Shown here: piece by piece, positions 32,786 through 41,409 of the stretch
How positions within the stretch are numbered: position 1 is the stretch's first letter
Layout of the letters: each line of letters begins with the position of its first letter
NCBI RefSeq assembly: GCF_000374085.1
Contig: NZ_KB893578.1
Coordinates: forward strand, 1-46,368
Origin: Spirosoma spitsbergense DSM 19989
Lineage (GTDB): Bacteria; Bacteroidota; Bacteroidia; Cytophagales; Spirosomataceae
DNA: 46,368 bases
Direction of reading: 5' to 3'
Notes under the pieces: generated by a model
Told to the model about the DNA's origin: nothing
The model's database searches: none
What the model saw: the letters and a program-made list of their open reading frames with translations, nothing else
Program-made: the position numbers and the translations under genes

Positions 32786-34771
32786 ATGCTGAACGATATA
32801 GGACGCTGGGTTGGCAGTACTCTTGGTTTACTACTGTGGCTAAGTCAATTCAGTAGTCTGTCCGGACAGTCGCTACCCGATGTACCGGAAGAAATGACCT
32901 TTGCCGGCGTGCCTGTTCATCTGACGCAGCAGGGCCGGATCCAGATTCAGCAGGAAGTACAGCGTCTGTACGCGCAGCCAAGGATTATCCAGGCTGACAT
33001 CAGTGCCCTCCGGCAACTGAACCCGTTATTGAAACCACTGTTTACCAAAGCAACCCTACCCGATGATTTCCGCTTCGTGGCCCTGCCTTTTTCCGATATA
33101 GATACGCTGGGATACTGGGGGTTGTCGCGTTCGTATGCGACTGACCTTCGGCTTCGAATGGATTCCAATGTGGATGAACGCTACCACCCCATCCTTAGTG
33201 CCGAAGCAGCCGTAGCGGACTTAGCGCGTTTACAAACCCTGAAAAACAATTACGTACTGGCCCTGATTCGTTACCTCAAAGGAAATACCAGTCAGGAAGT
33301 TATCGAGCCGACGGATCCTGGGTATATCATGCCAGGTCCGCAGAGTCCACCCCTGCTCTGGAAAATTCTGGCCCGTAAATTAGTGATCCAATACGAAGAA
33401 CCAACCTACCGCCCGGCGGTGAGCTACATTCTGTATACCTACCAGTACGGCGAAGGACAATCCCTTCAAAACATTGCCAATCGACTGCGCGTCGACATCG
33501 AGCGCCTGACACCCTTCAATCAGTGGCTCAAAACGGTGGTTGTCCCGACGGATAGAAAGTACACAGTACTGATTCGGGTAACCCCCGACGAATTTACAAC
33601 CGTTCAGGCACTGGCCGAGCCGGGCCTCAGGAACCTGCGCCAGTTGGCAATTGGGTTTCCGATTCTGATCAAGATCAACAAACAGGAAGATGGCTTTCGG
33701 TCAGAAGCCGTTTTTTACGAAATAAACGAGCGAAAGGGTATCCAGGCCCAACAGTGCGATAACTTTATTACGCTGGCCTACTACGGCGGCATTTCCATTG
33801 ACAAATTCCTGCAGTACAACGATTTAAATGCCAATCAGGATATTGTTCATCCCGGCCTGATCTATTACCTCGAGCGAAAAGCCAAACGAGCTAAAATCCC
33901 CTTTCACGTAGCGCAGAAGAATCAGACTTTGCTGGAAATAGCCAACATATACGGGGTTCGGCTGGCCTCACTTACCAAATTCAACCGGATGACGACGGCC
34001 CAGCGGCTGCAACGGGGACGGATCGTTTGGCTGCAAACGCAACGGCCGCTTAACCAACCCGTAGAATACGTACAACTCCCCCCCGAAGAATCCATACCCA
34101 TACCGCAACCCATCGTCACCAAACCATCGGTTCGGGACACGGTATCTGCCCGGCCTGAACCAAAGCAGGTAATCCCCAAAATAGCCGATAAGACAGCGGA
34201 TAGCGTAACGGCTCCGGTCAACAGACCGGCAGTAGCAGTGGCCGTAGACAAGGTAAAAGCAGTCGATAAACCAGCTGTGGATTCGGGGGGGGCAGAAAAA
34301 ACGAAGCCTATCCGGAAGTCAATGACTCCTGATTCGCTGATGCAGCGGGATACGATACGGATCGAGATGGCAGAGAAGCGAAAATGGCACATTGTCAAGC
34401 CGGGTCAGACGTACTACGCCATTGCCAATCTGTACGGCATCACCCTCCGGCAGCTCTATACGTGGAACAACCTGTCGGAGAAAATTCCGCTCCGGGTTGG
34501 GCAGCAGTTGATTGTGGCCTATAGCCAGGAAAGACCAGCGGTCATCGCCACTATGCCCAAAGCCCAGGGGAAGCCGGGCCGCCCTACACCACCGACCAGG
34601 CCGACGGGTACGCCCTCTACCCGGAAAGCTACCTTCTATACCGTTCACGCGGGAGAAACACTGTACCGTATTGCACTCCAGAACAAAGTAGACGTCAAGG
34701 ATTTGATAGCCTGGAATAATCTAACGTCCACGACCATTGAAATTGGCCAGATACTGTTGATCTGGAAATAG
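32786..34771 (+). CDS. LysM-repeat protein with a degenerate lytic-transglycosylase domain
   Basis: The product (662 residues from the ATG at 32786) starts with a signal peptide (MLNDIGRWVGSTLGLLLWLS). Residues about 90-165 (LPDDFRFVALPFSDID, YWGLSRSYATDLRL, VDERYHPILSAEAAVADLAR) follow the MltD-type SLT domain, but the catalytic Glu of its ES motif is replaced (LPFSD), so it is probably inactive. Peptidoglycan-binding LysM modules follow at about 215-265, 373-420, 533-580 and 617-661 (KWHIVKPGQTYYAIANLYG, FYTVHAGETLYRIALQ), with a worn one at about 311-372 and a Pro/Lys-rich linker between. It likely binds peptidoglycan in the periplasm without cutting it. The frame is open from 32597, but the signal peptide decides the start. 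Confidence 0.88.
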   Translation: MLNDIGRWVGSTLGLLLWLSQFSSLSGQSLPDVPEEMTFAGVPVHLTQQGRIQIQQEVQRLYAQPRIIQADISALRQLNPLLKPLFTKATLPDDFRFVALPFSDIDTLGYWGLSRSYATDLRLRMDSNVDERYHPILSAEAAVADLARLQTLKNNYVLALIRYLKGNTSQEVIEPTDPGYIMPGPQSPPLLWKILARKLVIQYEEPTYRPAVSYILYTYQYGEGQSLQNIANRLRVDIERLTPFNQWLKTVVVPTDRKYTVLIRVTPDEFTTVQALAEPGLRNLRQLAIGFPILIKINKQEDGFRSEAVFYEINERKGIQAQQCDNFITLAYYGGISIDKFLQYNDLNANQDIVHPGLIYYLERKAKRAKIPFHVAQKNQTLLEIANIYGVRLASLTKFNRMTTAQRLQRGRIVWLQTQRPLNQPVEYVQLPPEESIPIPQPIVTKPSVRDTVSARPEPKQVIPKIADKTADSVTAPVNRPAVAVAVDKVKAVDKPAVDSGGAEKTKPIRKSMTPDSLMQRDTIRIEMAEKRKWHIVKPGQTYYAIANLYGITLRQLYTWNNLSEKIPLRVGQQLIVAYSQERPAVIATMPKAQGKPGRPTPPTRPTGTPSTRKATFYTVHAGETLYRIALQNKVDVKDLIAWNNLTSTTIEIGQILLIWK

Positions 34772-34780
34772 AAGCCCCAC

Positions 34781-34810
34781 CCGTCAGCTAGCAGAAGAAC
34801 CAGCTGACGG
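34781..34810. terminator. Hairpin between convergent LysM and hisS genes
   Basis: CCGTCAGCT (34781-34789) pairs with AGCTGACGG (34802-34810) with a 12-nt loop. It lies between two genes that end towards each other, so it may stop transcripts from both sides; it has no T-run. Confidence 0.5.
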
Positions 34811-34828
34811 ATGCATTTCAGTAATAGC

Positions 34829-36223
34829 TTATACGCTAGTCTCCCTTTTCACCAAAGCGACAATCTCCTCCGCCGATAGCTGCTGCTGCGTTCCGGTAAG
34901 CATGTTTTTTAGGGATAATTGGCCCGTCTGCACCTCATCCGACCCAATGAGTACGACGTAGGGAATGGCCTTCGCATTGGCATAATCGAGCATCTTCTTC
35001 ACTTTAACCAGATCGGGGTACAGTTCGGCCGCTACCTGAGCAGCCCGTAACTGACTCAGCAGGGATAAACTTACCGTACGGGCTTCCGCATCAAATGGCG
35101 CGATGAGCACCCGGGTGCCCTGACCGGTACCAGCCGGGAACAGATTCAGTTCAGCCATAACATCGTAAATCCGGTCGACGCCAAACGAAATCCCCACCCC
35201 CGACAGGCCCGGCATCCCGAATGCCCCCGTCAGGTTATCGTACCGCCCGCCCCCGCTGACGCTGCCAATCGATACCGGTACGCCGTCGTGGTCATTGGCT
35301 TTTACCTCAAAAATGGCCCCGGTATAGTAAGAAAGTCCCCGCGCCAGGGTTGGGTCAATCTCTACCCGACTATCTGCCAGGCCGTACTGCCGCACGAACT
35401 GAAGCGTTTCCGTCAATTCGGCCATGCCCCGGCTGGCCGTTTCCGATCCAGAAAGCCAGTTTTGCAGTTGTTCCAGCACCAAACCTGTTTCCTGATTGAG
35501 AAAGCCGAATAATGGCTCCAGGTTATGGATGGCTGTTTCCGAAAACCCACGTCCCCGAAGCTCGTCCAGTACCTTCTCTTTCCCGATTTTATCCAGTTTG
35601 TCAATCGCTACGCTGAGCGTTGCTTCCTCACCCGGCACACCAATGACCTCGGCAATACCCGCCAGAATTTTGCGGTTATTCATCTTTAGGGTGAAGTTGT
35701 CTATCCCCAGATTGCGAAATACTTCGTGAATCATGAGAACAATTTCGGCTTCACATACTAGCGAATCCGTTCCAACCACGTCGGCATCGCACTGGTAAAA
35801 TTCCCGGTAACGCCCCTTCTGGGGCCGGTCGGCCCGCCAGACGGGTTGCATCTGATACCGCCGGAAGGGCATAGTCAGGGCATTTCGGTTCATGACTACG
35901 TACCGGGCAAAGGGAACGGTGAGGTCGTAGCGCAACCCTTTTTCGGCAATTTTCGGTGTCATTTTTTTAGCCCCTGCCTGTAAATCCGTTTCGGTCAGGT
36001 CGGCGGCAAAATCACCGGAGTTCAGGATTTTAAACAGAAGCTGATCACCTTCATCCCCGTACTTACCCGTCAGCGTAGACAGGTTTTCCAGGGAGGGTGT
36101 TTCCAGGGGTTGAAAGCCAAAACGCTGGAACGTCTGGCGAATGGTATCGAATATAAAAAGCCGGTTGCGCATCTGCTCCGGGCCAAAATCGCGGGTACCC
36201 TTGGGCAAGGTTGGTTTTTGCAT
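34829..36223 (-). CDS. hisS: HisS, histidyl-tRNA synthetase
   Basis: This class II synthetase charges tRNA-His. The 464-residue product opens with PKGTRDFGPEQMRNR and has motif 2 (YQMQPVWRADRPQKGRYREFYQCDAD), the histidine-specific LARGLSYYTGAIFEV, motif 3 (SVSGGGRYDNLTGAFGMPGLSGVGISFGVDRI) and the C-terminal anticodon-binding domain (VLIAPFDAEAR, VVLIGSDEVQTGQLSLKNM). Length is slightly above the bacterial norm. A TTG/TAATTTTG promoter lies only 4 bp before the ATG, so the mRNA is probably leaderless. Confidence 0.97.
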   Translation of the reverse strand: MQKPTLPKGTRDFGPEQMRNRLFIFDTIRQTFQRFGFQPLETPSLENLSTLTGKYGDEGDQLLFKILNSGDFAADLTETDLQAGAKKMTPKIAEKGLRYDLTVPFARYVVMNRNALTMPFRRYQMQPVWRADRPQKGRYREFYQCDADVVGTDSLVCEAEIVLMIHEVFRNLGIDNFTLKMNNRKILAGIAEVIGVPGEEATLSVAIDKLDKIGKEKVLDELRGRGFSETAIHNLEPLFGFLNQETGLVLEQLQNWLSGSETASRGMAELTETLQFVRQYGLADSRVEIDPTLARGLSYYTGAIFEVKANDHDGVPVSIGSVSGGGRYDNLTGAFGMPGLSGVGISFGVDRIYDVMAELNLFPAGTGQGTRVLIAPFDAEARTVSLSLLSQLRAAQVAAELYPDLVKVKKMLDYANAKAIPYVVLIGSDEVQTGQLSLKNMLTGTQQQLSAEEIVALVKRETSV

Positions 36224-36227
36224 GGTG

Positions 36228-36255
36228 CAAAATTACGCAGTAGACCGAAAAACAA
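36228..36255 (-). promoter_or_regulatory. Promoter of hisS, nearly abutting the start codon
   Basis: On the minus strand TTG (36253-36255), a 17-bp spacer and TAATTTTG (36228-36235) fit the TTG/TAnnTTTG pattern. The ATG is at 36221-36223, so transcription should begin at or within a few bases of it. Confidence 0.55.
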
Positions 36256-36287
36256 GCATTTCCGTTTACTTTGTCGGTAAAAAACCC

Positions 36288-36295
36288 TACTTTTG
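36288..36295 (+). promoter_or_regulatory. -7 element before the 51-residue basic protein
   Basis: TACTTTTG matches TAnnTTTG exactly, 71 bp before the ATG at 36367. A TTG at 36271-36273 is nearer than usual (14 bp), so the -33 part is unclear. Confidence 0.5.
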
Positions 36296-36366
36296 CGGAC
36301 TAATCGCTTTGGCGACCGGCGTTCCAGCGCCCCCATTAGACAAACATAGTAAACACGTATATAGTC

Positions 36367-36522
36367 ATGGCAGTAACAGAATTAAAGCGAAAGGCACGTC
36401 GGAACCGGGCCATTGCAAACAACAAGGTCAATGCAATCAAACAATTGCTACGGAAACCAACCATTAAAAACGTGGATGTAGAAGCCATCAAGGCCTCGTT
36501 TGCGGAGAAAAAAGCAGCGTAA
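36367..36522 (+). CDS. Small basic conserved-type protein, 51 aa
   Basis: This short gene encodes MAVTELKRKARRNRAIANNK followed by VNAIKQLLRKPTIKNVDVEA and IKASFAEKKAA. It is strongly basic and helical with no signal peptide, as in small ribosome- or nucleic-acid-associated proteins; the role is inference and I do not know the family. It has its own promoter element (TACTTTTG) and a clean terminator 34 bp after its stop, which supports it as a real transcription unit. It is divergent from hisS. Confidence 0.75.
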   Translation: MAVTELKRKARRNRAIANNKVNAIKQLLRKPTIKNVDVEAIKASFAEKKAA

Positions 36523-36553
36523 GCCCGTAATCACTTATAGACTGGCGTTCGCA

Positions 36554-36907
36554 TTAAATCCCGTCCTTACCCGACGGGATTTTTCGTTTCGGACGGAACC
36601 GGGCCCACTCCCTGTCGCGCTTTTTAAGCTCCTGCCGGACAAACCGGCGGTAATCCAGTTGAACCCGGTAACGAACTGCCAGCCCAAACAGAAGCAGGCC
36701 TCCATTTAATAGAATCAAACCATACACGCCCCACAGGAACCACTGCCTAAACGGAGCCCCTACCTGATAGGATGCTACTGCTGTACCAAAAACACACAGA
36801 CCCACGCTAAAAAGCAGTAAGCCCAGTGGCCCTACAATCAGGGCTTTTGTTCGGGTACTCATGCGCTTTACTAACTGTTGGCCGGGTGGCTTGGCAAGCT
36901 TGGTCAT
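36554..36907 (-). CDS. Small membrane protein with two transmembrane helices
   Basis: The 117-residue product has a basic N-terminus, two membrane helices (about 22-47, ALIVGPLGLLLFSVGLCVFG; about 56-80, FLWGVYGLILLNGGLLLFGL) and a long basic C-terminal tail (RRFVRQELKKRDREWARFRP). The tails should lie in the cytoplasm by the positive-inside rule. No family is recognised. Its last codons lie inside the terminator hairpin of the convergent 51-residue gene. Confidence 0.7.
   Translation of the reverse strand: MTKLAKPPGQQLVKRMSTRTKALIVGPLGLLLFSVGLCVFGTAVASYQVGAPFRQWFLWGVYGLILLNGGLLLFGLAVRYRVQLDYRRFVRQELKKRDREWARFRPKRKIPSGKDGI
36556..36585 (+). terminator. Terminator of the 51-residue protein gene
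   Basis: AAATCCCGTC (36556-36565) pairs with GACGGGATTT (36573-36582), 7-nt loop, followed by T-rich sequence. It overlaps the end of the convergent membrane-protein gene and can serve both. Confidence 0.8.
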
Positions 36908-37007
36908 ACGGGTACGTTGACTATCGGTTACTGGAATAACACGTGGTCACTTCATTTGGTTAACAATTTATTAACATTAAATCCTCTTCCCGCCCCCTCT
37001 CCACTCA

Positions 37008-38045
37008 TCAGGAAGGATAGTCGATATGGGCCCCTGTTTCCCGAAACTGGGTTGGCTCACGCAGTCGTTTCCAGCCTTCACGCATAAAACCGATTCCGTA
37101 ACCAGTCAACTGCACAAAGGCAGCTCCTACACTTAACAGGCCAACATTCACGCTTTTCTCTTTCCGGGTAGCATCAATCAGAATCAGTATAGCGAACAGC
37201 CCGATCATCCCCAACGCCAGACCAAACAGCAACGGGCTAATCAAGGCCCAAACAGGTATCAGCAAAAGGAACACCGTGAACAGGGCCGGGAACGTATGCA
37301 CCAGTTTCAACTCGCCGGGATAATACCGGGCAATATTGATACGGGCACGGCCAAAAAAACGTAGTTGCCGGAAAAACTGACCAAAATTTGTCCGGCGTTT
37401 GTGATAAATGAAGGCATCGGGGATCAATCCGGTTTTGAACCCATGCTCGATAACCCGGATGGCAAACTCGATGTCCTCCCCCATGCGGGTCAGTTTATAG
37501 CCGCCCACCGTTTCCCATACCTTTCGCGACAGCCCCATGTTGAAACTGCGGGGATGGTACGTACCGCCGAGGTTGTTGCCCTTTCCCCGAATCCCGCCGG
37601 TGGTGAACGTGGACGTCATCGAATAGCTAATGGCTTTCTGGATAGGGGTAAAATCCGGGTGGGCTGCATCAGGACCACCGTAGGCCTCGAGTACCGGAAT
37701 CGCCAGACCATCCTCACGGCCCGACTTCCCCGTCAGCGCCTGCTCCACCACGGCGAAGTAGTGCGGAGGAATCAGGGCGTCCGAATCGAAAATAACGAAG
37801 TAATCGCCCCTCGCCTGCTCAAAACCAACGTTTCGGGTGAATCCCTGCCCTGAGTTTTCCTTAAAAAAATACCGGATGTCCAGTCGATCGGCAAAGCCAG
37901 CCACAACCTCGTCGGCCTTTATCGTCGACCCATCCTCCACGACTACCACCTCAAAGTTCGTATACGTCTGCCGGGTTAAACTGCTCAGTAATTCGCGCAG
38001 TTCGTCGGGTCGATTGTAGACGGGTATGATGACGGAGAAGAGCAT
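37008..38045 (-). CDS. Family 2 glycosyltransferase with C-terminal membrane helices
   Basis: The 345-residue product begins FSVIIPVYNRPDELRELLSS, the GT2 nucleotide-binding start, and has the acidic VVVVEDGST, the metal-binding DXD-like FVIFDSDALI (about residues 95-104), and the acceptor-site GEDIEFAIRVI. Two to three membrane helices follow near the C-terminus (about 230-285 and 300-320). It should add a sugar to a lipid or polymer on the inner membrane; donor and acceptor are unknown. The frame extends to a GTG at 38096, but those 17 residues come from a word-repeat hairpin, so I use the ATG at 38045. Confidence 0.92.
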   Translation of the reverse strand: MLFSVIIPVYNRPDELRELLSSLTRQTYTNFEVVVVEDGSTIKADEVVAGFADRLDIRYFFKENSGQGFTRNVGFEQARGDYFVIFDSDALIPPHYFAVVEQALTGKSGREDGLAIPVLEAYGGPDAAHPDFTPIQKAISYSMTSTFTTGGIRGKGNNLGGTYHPRSFNMGLSRKVWETVGGYKLTRMGEDIEFAIRVIEHGFKTGLIPDAFIYHKRRTNFGQFFRQLRFFGRARINIARYYPGELKLVHTFPALFTVFLLLIPVWALISPLLFGLALGMIGLFAILILIDATRKEKSVNVGLLSVGAAFVQLTGYGIGFMREGWKRLREPTQFRETGAHIDYPS

Positions 38046-38050
38046 ACTTT

Positions 38051-38146
38051 TAATGGATAATAAACAATGTAGAATGAACAATAGAGGCTGTATCACTACT
38101 CTGGTAGAACAACATTATCCATTATTCATTCTACATTGTTCATTAC
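38051..38146. repeat. Word-permuted inverted repeat between hemL and the glycosyltransferase gene
   Basis: The arm 38063-38082 pairs with 38121-38140 over 20 bp (one mismatch; core AACAATGTAGAATGAA). Beside it, TAATGGATAAT (38051-38061) can pair with ATTATCCATTA (38114-38124). Both arms contain the same words in a different order. The right arm contains the last codons and the stop of hemL. Confidence 0.75.
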
Positions 38147-39418
38147 CAGCAGGCTTTCTTCGTTCGCCTGGATAACCTGATCGATCAGGTCGTCGGTCAG
38201 GGCAACGGACACAAACAGGCTTTCGAACTGCGAGGGGGCCAGATACACGCCCCGCTCAAGCATGGCGTGAAAATAGCGGCCAAACAAAGCAACGTCGCAT
38301 GATTTGGCATCCGAAAAATTCGACACCGGCCGCCCGGTCATGAACAGCGTAAACATGGAGCCGATCTGGTTGATGGTATACGGCAACCCCGCCTTCTGCA
38401 AACCGGCTTTAAAACCCGCTGTCAGCTTCTCGCCAATGGCATCCAGCCGGGTATACACTTCCGGATGCTCATTCAGGTGGTGCAGCATAGCCAGCCCTGC
38501 CGACATGGCAATCGGATTACCAGATAACGTACCAGCCTGATAAACCGGACCGGCGGGAGCCACCATCTGCATAATATCAGCGCGACCACCGTAGGCACCA
38601 ACCGGCATCCCTCCGCCAATAATTTTACCCAGGGTAGTCAGGTCAGGTTTGATACCAAATCGCTCCTGCGCTCCGCCTTTGGCCAGCCGGAAACCCGTCA
38701 TCACCTCGTCGAAAATCAGAATTACGCCGTGCTGATCGCACAGGGAACGAATCCCTTCCAGAAAACCCGGTTCGGGCAACACGCAGCCCATGTTCCCCAC
38801 CACTGGCTCCAGAATGATGGCTGCCACCTGATTGTGGTTATTGGCCAGTAACGTCTCGACGGCAGCCAGATCATTGTAGGGAGCCGTCAGCGTATCGGCC
38901 GCTGTCGCTTTGGTCACGCCGGGACTATCCGGGATACCCATCGTCATAGCACCGCTGCCAGCCGCAATCAGAAAAGAATCGCCGTGGCCATGGTAGCACC
39001 CTTCAAATTTGATGAGCTTATCGCGATTCGTAAATCCACGGGCCACCCGAATGGCGGCCATCGTAGCCTCTGTACCAGAATTGACCATCCGAACCTGCTC
39101 GACGGAAGGGACCATGTTCGTAATTAATTCGGCCATTTCTACCTCTTTACGGGTAGGAGCACCGAACGAAAACGAATACTGAATAGCATCCCTGACAGCT
39201 TTCTCAACGGGTTCGAAGGCATGCCCCAAAATCATGGGACCCCAGGAGTTAATCAGTTCGATATACTGCCGTCCATCCTCGTCGTAGAGGTAAGGCCCTT
39301 TGGCTGATTTAATAAAAAGGGGCGTACCCCCCACGGACCGAAACGCCCGAACGGGTGAGTTTACGCCACCGGGAATCAGCGTTTTCGCTTTGTCAAATAA
39401 CTGTTCGCTCTTATTCAT
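38126..39418 (-). CDS. hemL: HemL, glutamate-1-semialdehyde 2,1-aminomutase
   Basis: This PLP enzyme turns glutamate-1-semialdehyde into 5-aminolevulinate, the tetrapyrrole precursor. The 430-residue product starts NKSEQLFDKAKTLIPGGVNSPVR and has the PLP lysine at about residue 265 in LGKIIGGGMPVGAYGG, EPVVGNMG, and the phosphate-site motif NSGTEATMAAIRVARG. Length is normal. It needs glutamyl-tRNA reductase (hemA), which is not in the window. It lies between two word-repeat hairpins. Its last residues, LVMNNVE, are coded by one arm of the downstream hairpin, which shows how close the repeat sits. Confidence 0.97.
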   Translation of the reverse strand: MNKSEQLFDKAKTLIPGGVNSPVRAFRSVGGTPLFIKSAKGPYLYDEDGRQYIELINSWGPMILGHAFEPVEKAVRDAIQYSFSFGAPTRKEVEMAELITNMVPSVEQVRMVNSGTEATMAAIRVARGFTNRDKLIKFEGCYHGHGDSFLIAAGSGAMTMGIPDSPGVTKATAADTLTAPYNDLAAVETLLANNHNQVAAIILEPVVGNMGCVLPEPGFLEGIRSLCDQHGVILIFDEVMTGFRLAKGGAQERFGIKPDLTTLGKIIGGGMPVGAYGGRADIMQMVAPAGPVYQAGTLSGNPIAMSAGLAMLHHLNEHPEVYTRLDAIGEKLTAGFKAGLQKAGLPYTINQIGSMFTLFMTGRPVSNFSDAKSCDVALFGRYFHAMLERGVYLAPSQFESLFVSVALTDDLIDQVIQANEESLLVMNNVE

Positions 39419-39423
39419 AATGA

Positions 39424-39515
39424 GTGAATGAGCGAATGGATGAATGAGTGAATGGCTGGATTAGTGGATTAGTGTTGCTCACTATTCGCTCATTCACTCA
39501 CTCATTCATCCATTC
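39424..39515. repeat. GTGAATGA-type word-permuted inverted repeat
   Basis: The arm 39434-39451 pairs perfectly over 18 bp with 39498-39515. Beside it GTGAATGAGCGAAT on the left has its complement at the inner edge of the right arm, so the same words occur in a different order. It begins 2 bp after the stop of the LpoA-like gene and ends just before hemL. It is the sister of the repeat at 264-346. Confidence 0.78.
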
Positions 39516-39516
39516 A

Positions 39517-41295
39517 CTAATTAATTTTTACCAGTCGCCCGTCTTCGTACTTTACGATGGGAACAACCTGGTTTTCATTGGATTGAGTGTAATCAAAACC
39601 AGATAGCAGATAATCGTCGGTATCAGAGCGCAGGGAAGCATGGTTACCGGGCTGTAAGCCGTTTCTGGCCAGTTGACGGCCGAAGAAAAGCATCATATCG
39701 TAGCCCTCACTGGCAAAAACAGAGGGGATAGTATGGCGTTTTTCCAGGTATTGCTCCTCAAACTCGACGACCGGCTCACGGGAAGCATCAATAAAGTCGG
39801 GGTAAACCAGATACAAATCCCGCCGGTTAAACGTATTCGCTGAATTCCGGTAGAAGTCAAAAGACGAGGCTGTAGCAATGAGGGGGGCGTTTACTTTCCG
39901 GCGGCTCAGGGCATCCAGTAGGCGGGCACCGTCGTTTTCGTTACTGCTGGCAAAGAAAATATGCCCTAGACTAATGGGAGCCGCAGGCGTAGTCGTGCTG
40001 ATTGGCAGCGTTTTGCTGCCAGGGGCAGTAAGAACCATGGCGTCGGCTATCGACTGCGCGTTACCGGTTACTTTTCGAAAGTCGACAACCTGATAGCGTT
40101 GCTGCCGAACTTCATCCAGATAAGCCTGCGCCAATAGTGAATCCTTGCGGGATGTACCAAAATAAATGGCTACTTTACGACTGCCACCCAGATTGTTGGC
40201 CTGTGCGGCCGCTTTCCATGCCTGTTGGTTTAGGGAGGGTTGAGCCAGGTACGACATGGGTTGGTTCATCACCAGCTCGCTACTGGTGGCCATTGGGTTC
40301 AGAAGCAAAATGCCGTTCTGATTGGCATAAGCCGACGCAATCCGGTTAGGCTCTACGTACAAGGGCCCGATAATCAGGTCCGTCTGGGCAAAAGCCGGGC
40401 TGTTGACCACTTCCAACGCTTTGTTGGGGTCATTGTCCAGATCATAGGCGAACAGGTTGACCGTAATACCTTCCTCCTGCAACTTGGCCTTAGCCATTTT
40501 AATACCAGTGTACAAATCGTAGGCGTACCGGTTTGATCGCCCGCGTTTGTCATTCTCGAAACCATCCAGTCGAAACGGAAACATGACCGCTACGTTATAG
40601 TACCCTTTCGGACGGTTAGTACGGGCGGGCATCGACGGGCGATTGGGTGCCCCAGCGGTGCTGGGTGTTGGTTGCGTTGTTGCAGTAGCTAAGCCGGGCA
40701 CCCCAAACCGATTGGTTAATTGGTCCGACAGTTCCAGATCATCTTTATCGCTGGACTTCCGTTGGATCAGGTCAATCAACGCCAGGCCAATCGTTCGATT
40801 GCTCGGGTAGGCTTTATTCAGCTTCTTCAACCGGTCCAGATCGGTAATACGCGGAATGAAATTCTGTTCGAGTTTCGGCAGCTGGGTCAATAGCCCCGAA
40901 TCGCTAATCAACTGACTCACCTTCAGGGCTTCTTCGTACTGACCCAGTTCCATGTAGCTGGCGGCTAACAGATAACGGGCTTCATCCATCTTACGCCAGT
41001 CTGTAAATACCTCCATCAGTTGCAGGAGCATCAGCCGGGCCTGACTGATATTTTTCTGCCGAAAGGCGGCCAGTGCGTAGTAATAGCTGGCGTAGGGAGC
41101 CAATGGCCCGCGCTGGAGGATAATTGCATTCAGATCTGTCTTCGCCCGTTCGTAATTACCCGCCTGCAACAGCTTAACGGCCGCGTTGTACCGCTTTTGT
41201 GCATCGGGCGCAATTTGAGCCGTAGCTACCCGAGCCATCAACCACAAAAGCAGATAGATACTCCCTCCTTTATACCAACACGATTTAGTTGTCAT
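39517..41295 (-). CDS. TPR plus periplasmic-binding-fold protein (LpoA-like)
   Basis: The 592-residue product has a signal peptide (IYLLLWLMARVATAQ), TPR-like helices (about 30-190, AQKRYNAAVKLLQAGNYERA, YALAAFRQKNISQARLMLLQ), a Pro/Thr-rich linker, and a type I periplasmic-binding fold (about 232-585: YYNVAVMFPFRLDGF, DLIIGPLYVEPNRIASAY, GILLLNPMATSSELVM). This order, TPR then LivJ-like lobe pair, is that of LpoA, the outer-membrane activator of penicillin-binding protein 1A. No lipobox Cys is seen, so it may be soluble. Amino-acid binding is an alternative. The frame opens at a TTG at 41358; the signal peptide sets the start at 41295. Confidence 0.85.
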   Translation of the reverse strand: MTTKSCWYKGGSIYLLLWLMARVATAQIAPDAQKRYNAAVKLLQAGNYERAKTDLNAIILQRGPLAPYASYYYALAAFRQKNISQARLMLLQLMEVFTDWRKMDEARYLLAASYMELGQYEEALKVSQLISDSGLLTQLPKLEQNFIPRITDLDRLKKLNKAYPSNRTIGLALIDLIQRKSSDKDDLELSDQLTNRFGVPGLATATTQPTPSTAGAPNRPSMPARTNRPKGYYNVAVMFPFRLDGFENDKRGRSNRYAYDLYTGIKMAKAKLQEEGITVNLFAYDLDNDPNKALEVVNSPAFAQTDLIIGPLYVEPNRIASAYANQNGILLLNPMATSSELVMNQPMSYLAQPSLNQQAWKAAAQANNLGGSRKVAIYFGTSRKDSLLAQAYLDEVRQQRYQVVDFRKVTGNAQSIADAMVLTAPGSKTLPISTTTPAAPISLGHIFFASSNENDGARLLDALSRRKVNAPLIATASSFDFYRNSANTFNRRDLYLVYPDFIDASREPVVEFEEQYLEKRHTIPSVFASEGYDMMLFFGRQLARNGLQPGNHASLRSDTDDYLLSGFDYTQSNENQVVPIVKYEDGRLVKIN

Positions 41296-41314
41296 GTTTC
41301 GTTTGCCAATACAA

Positions 41315-41340
41315 GAAAGCAACGCCATTGCGTTGCTTTC
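41315..41340 (-). terminator. Hairpin between yidC and the LpoA-like gene
   Basis: GAAAGCAACG (41315-41324) pairs perfectly with CGTTGCTTTC (41331-41340), 6-nt loop. It is likely the end of the yidC transcript or part of the leader of the next gene; there is a modest T-run on the minus strand. Confidence 0.5.
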
Positions 41341-41409
41341 TGTTAACAAAAAATGCAATAAATTATTTCCCTATACTACTGCGTATTATTACTCAGTGGT
41401 ATGTAGCCT

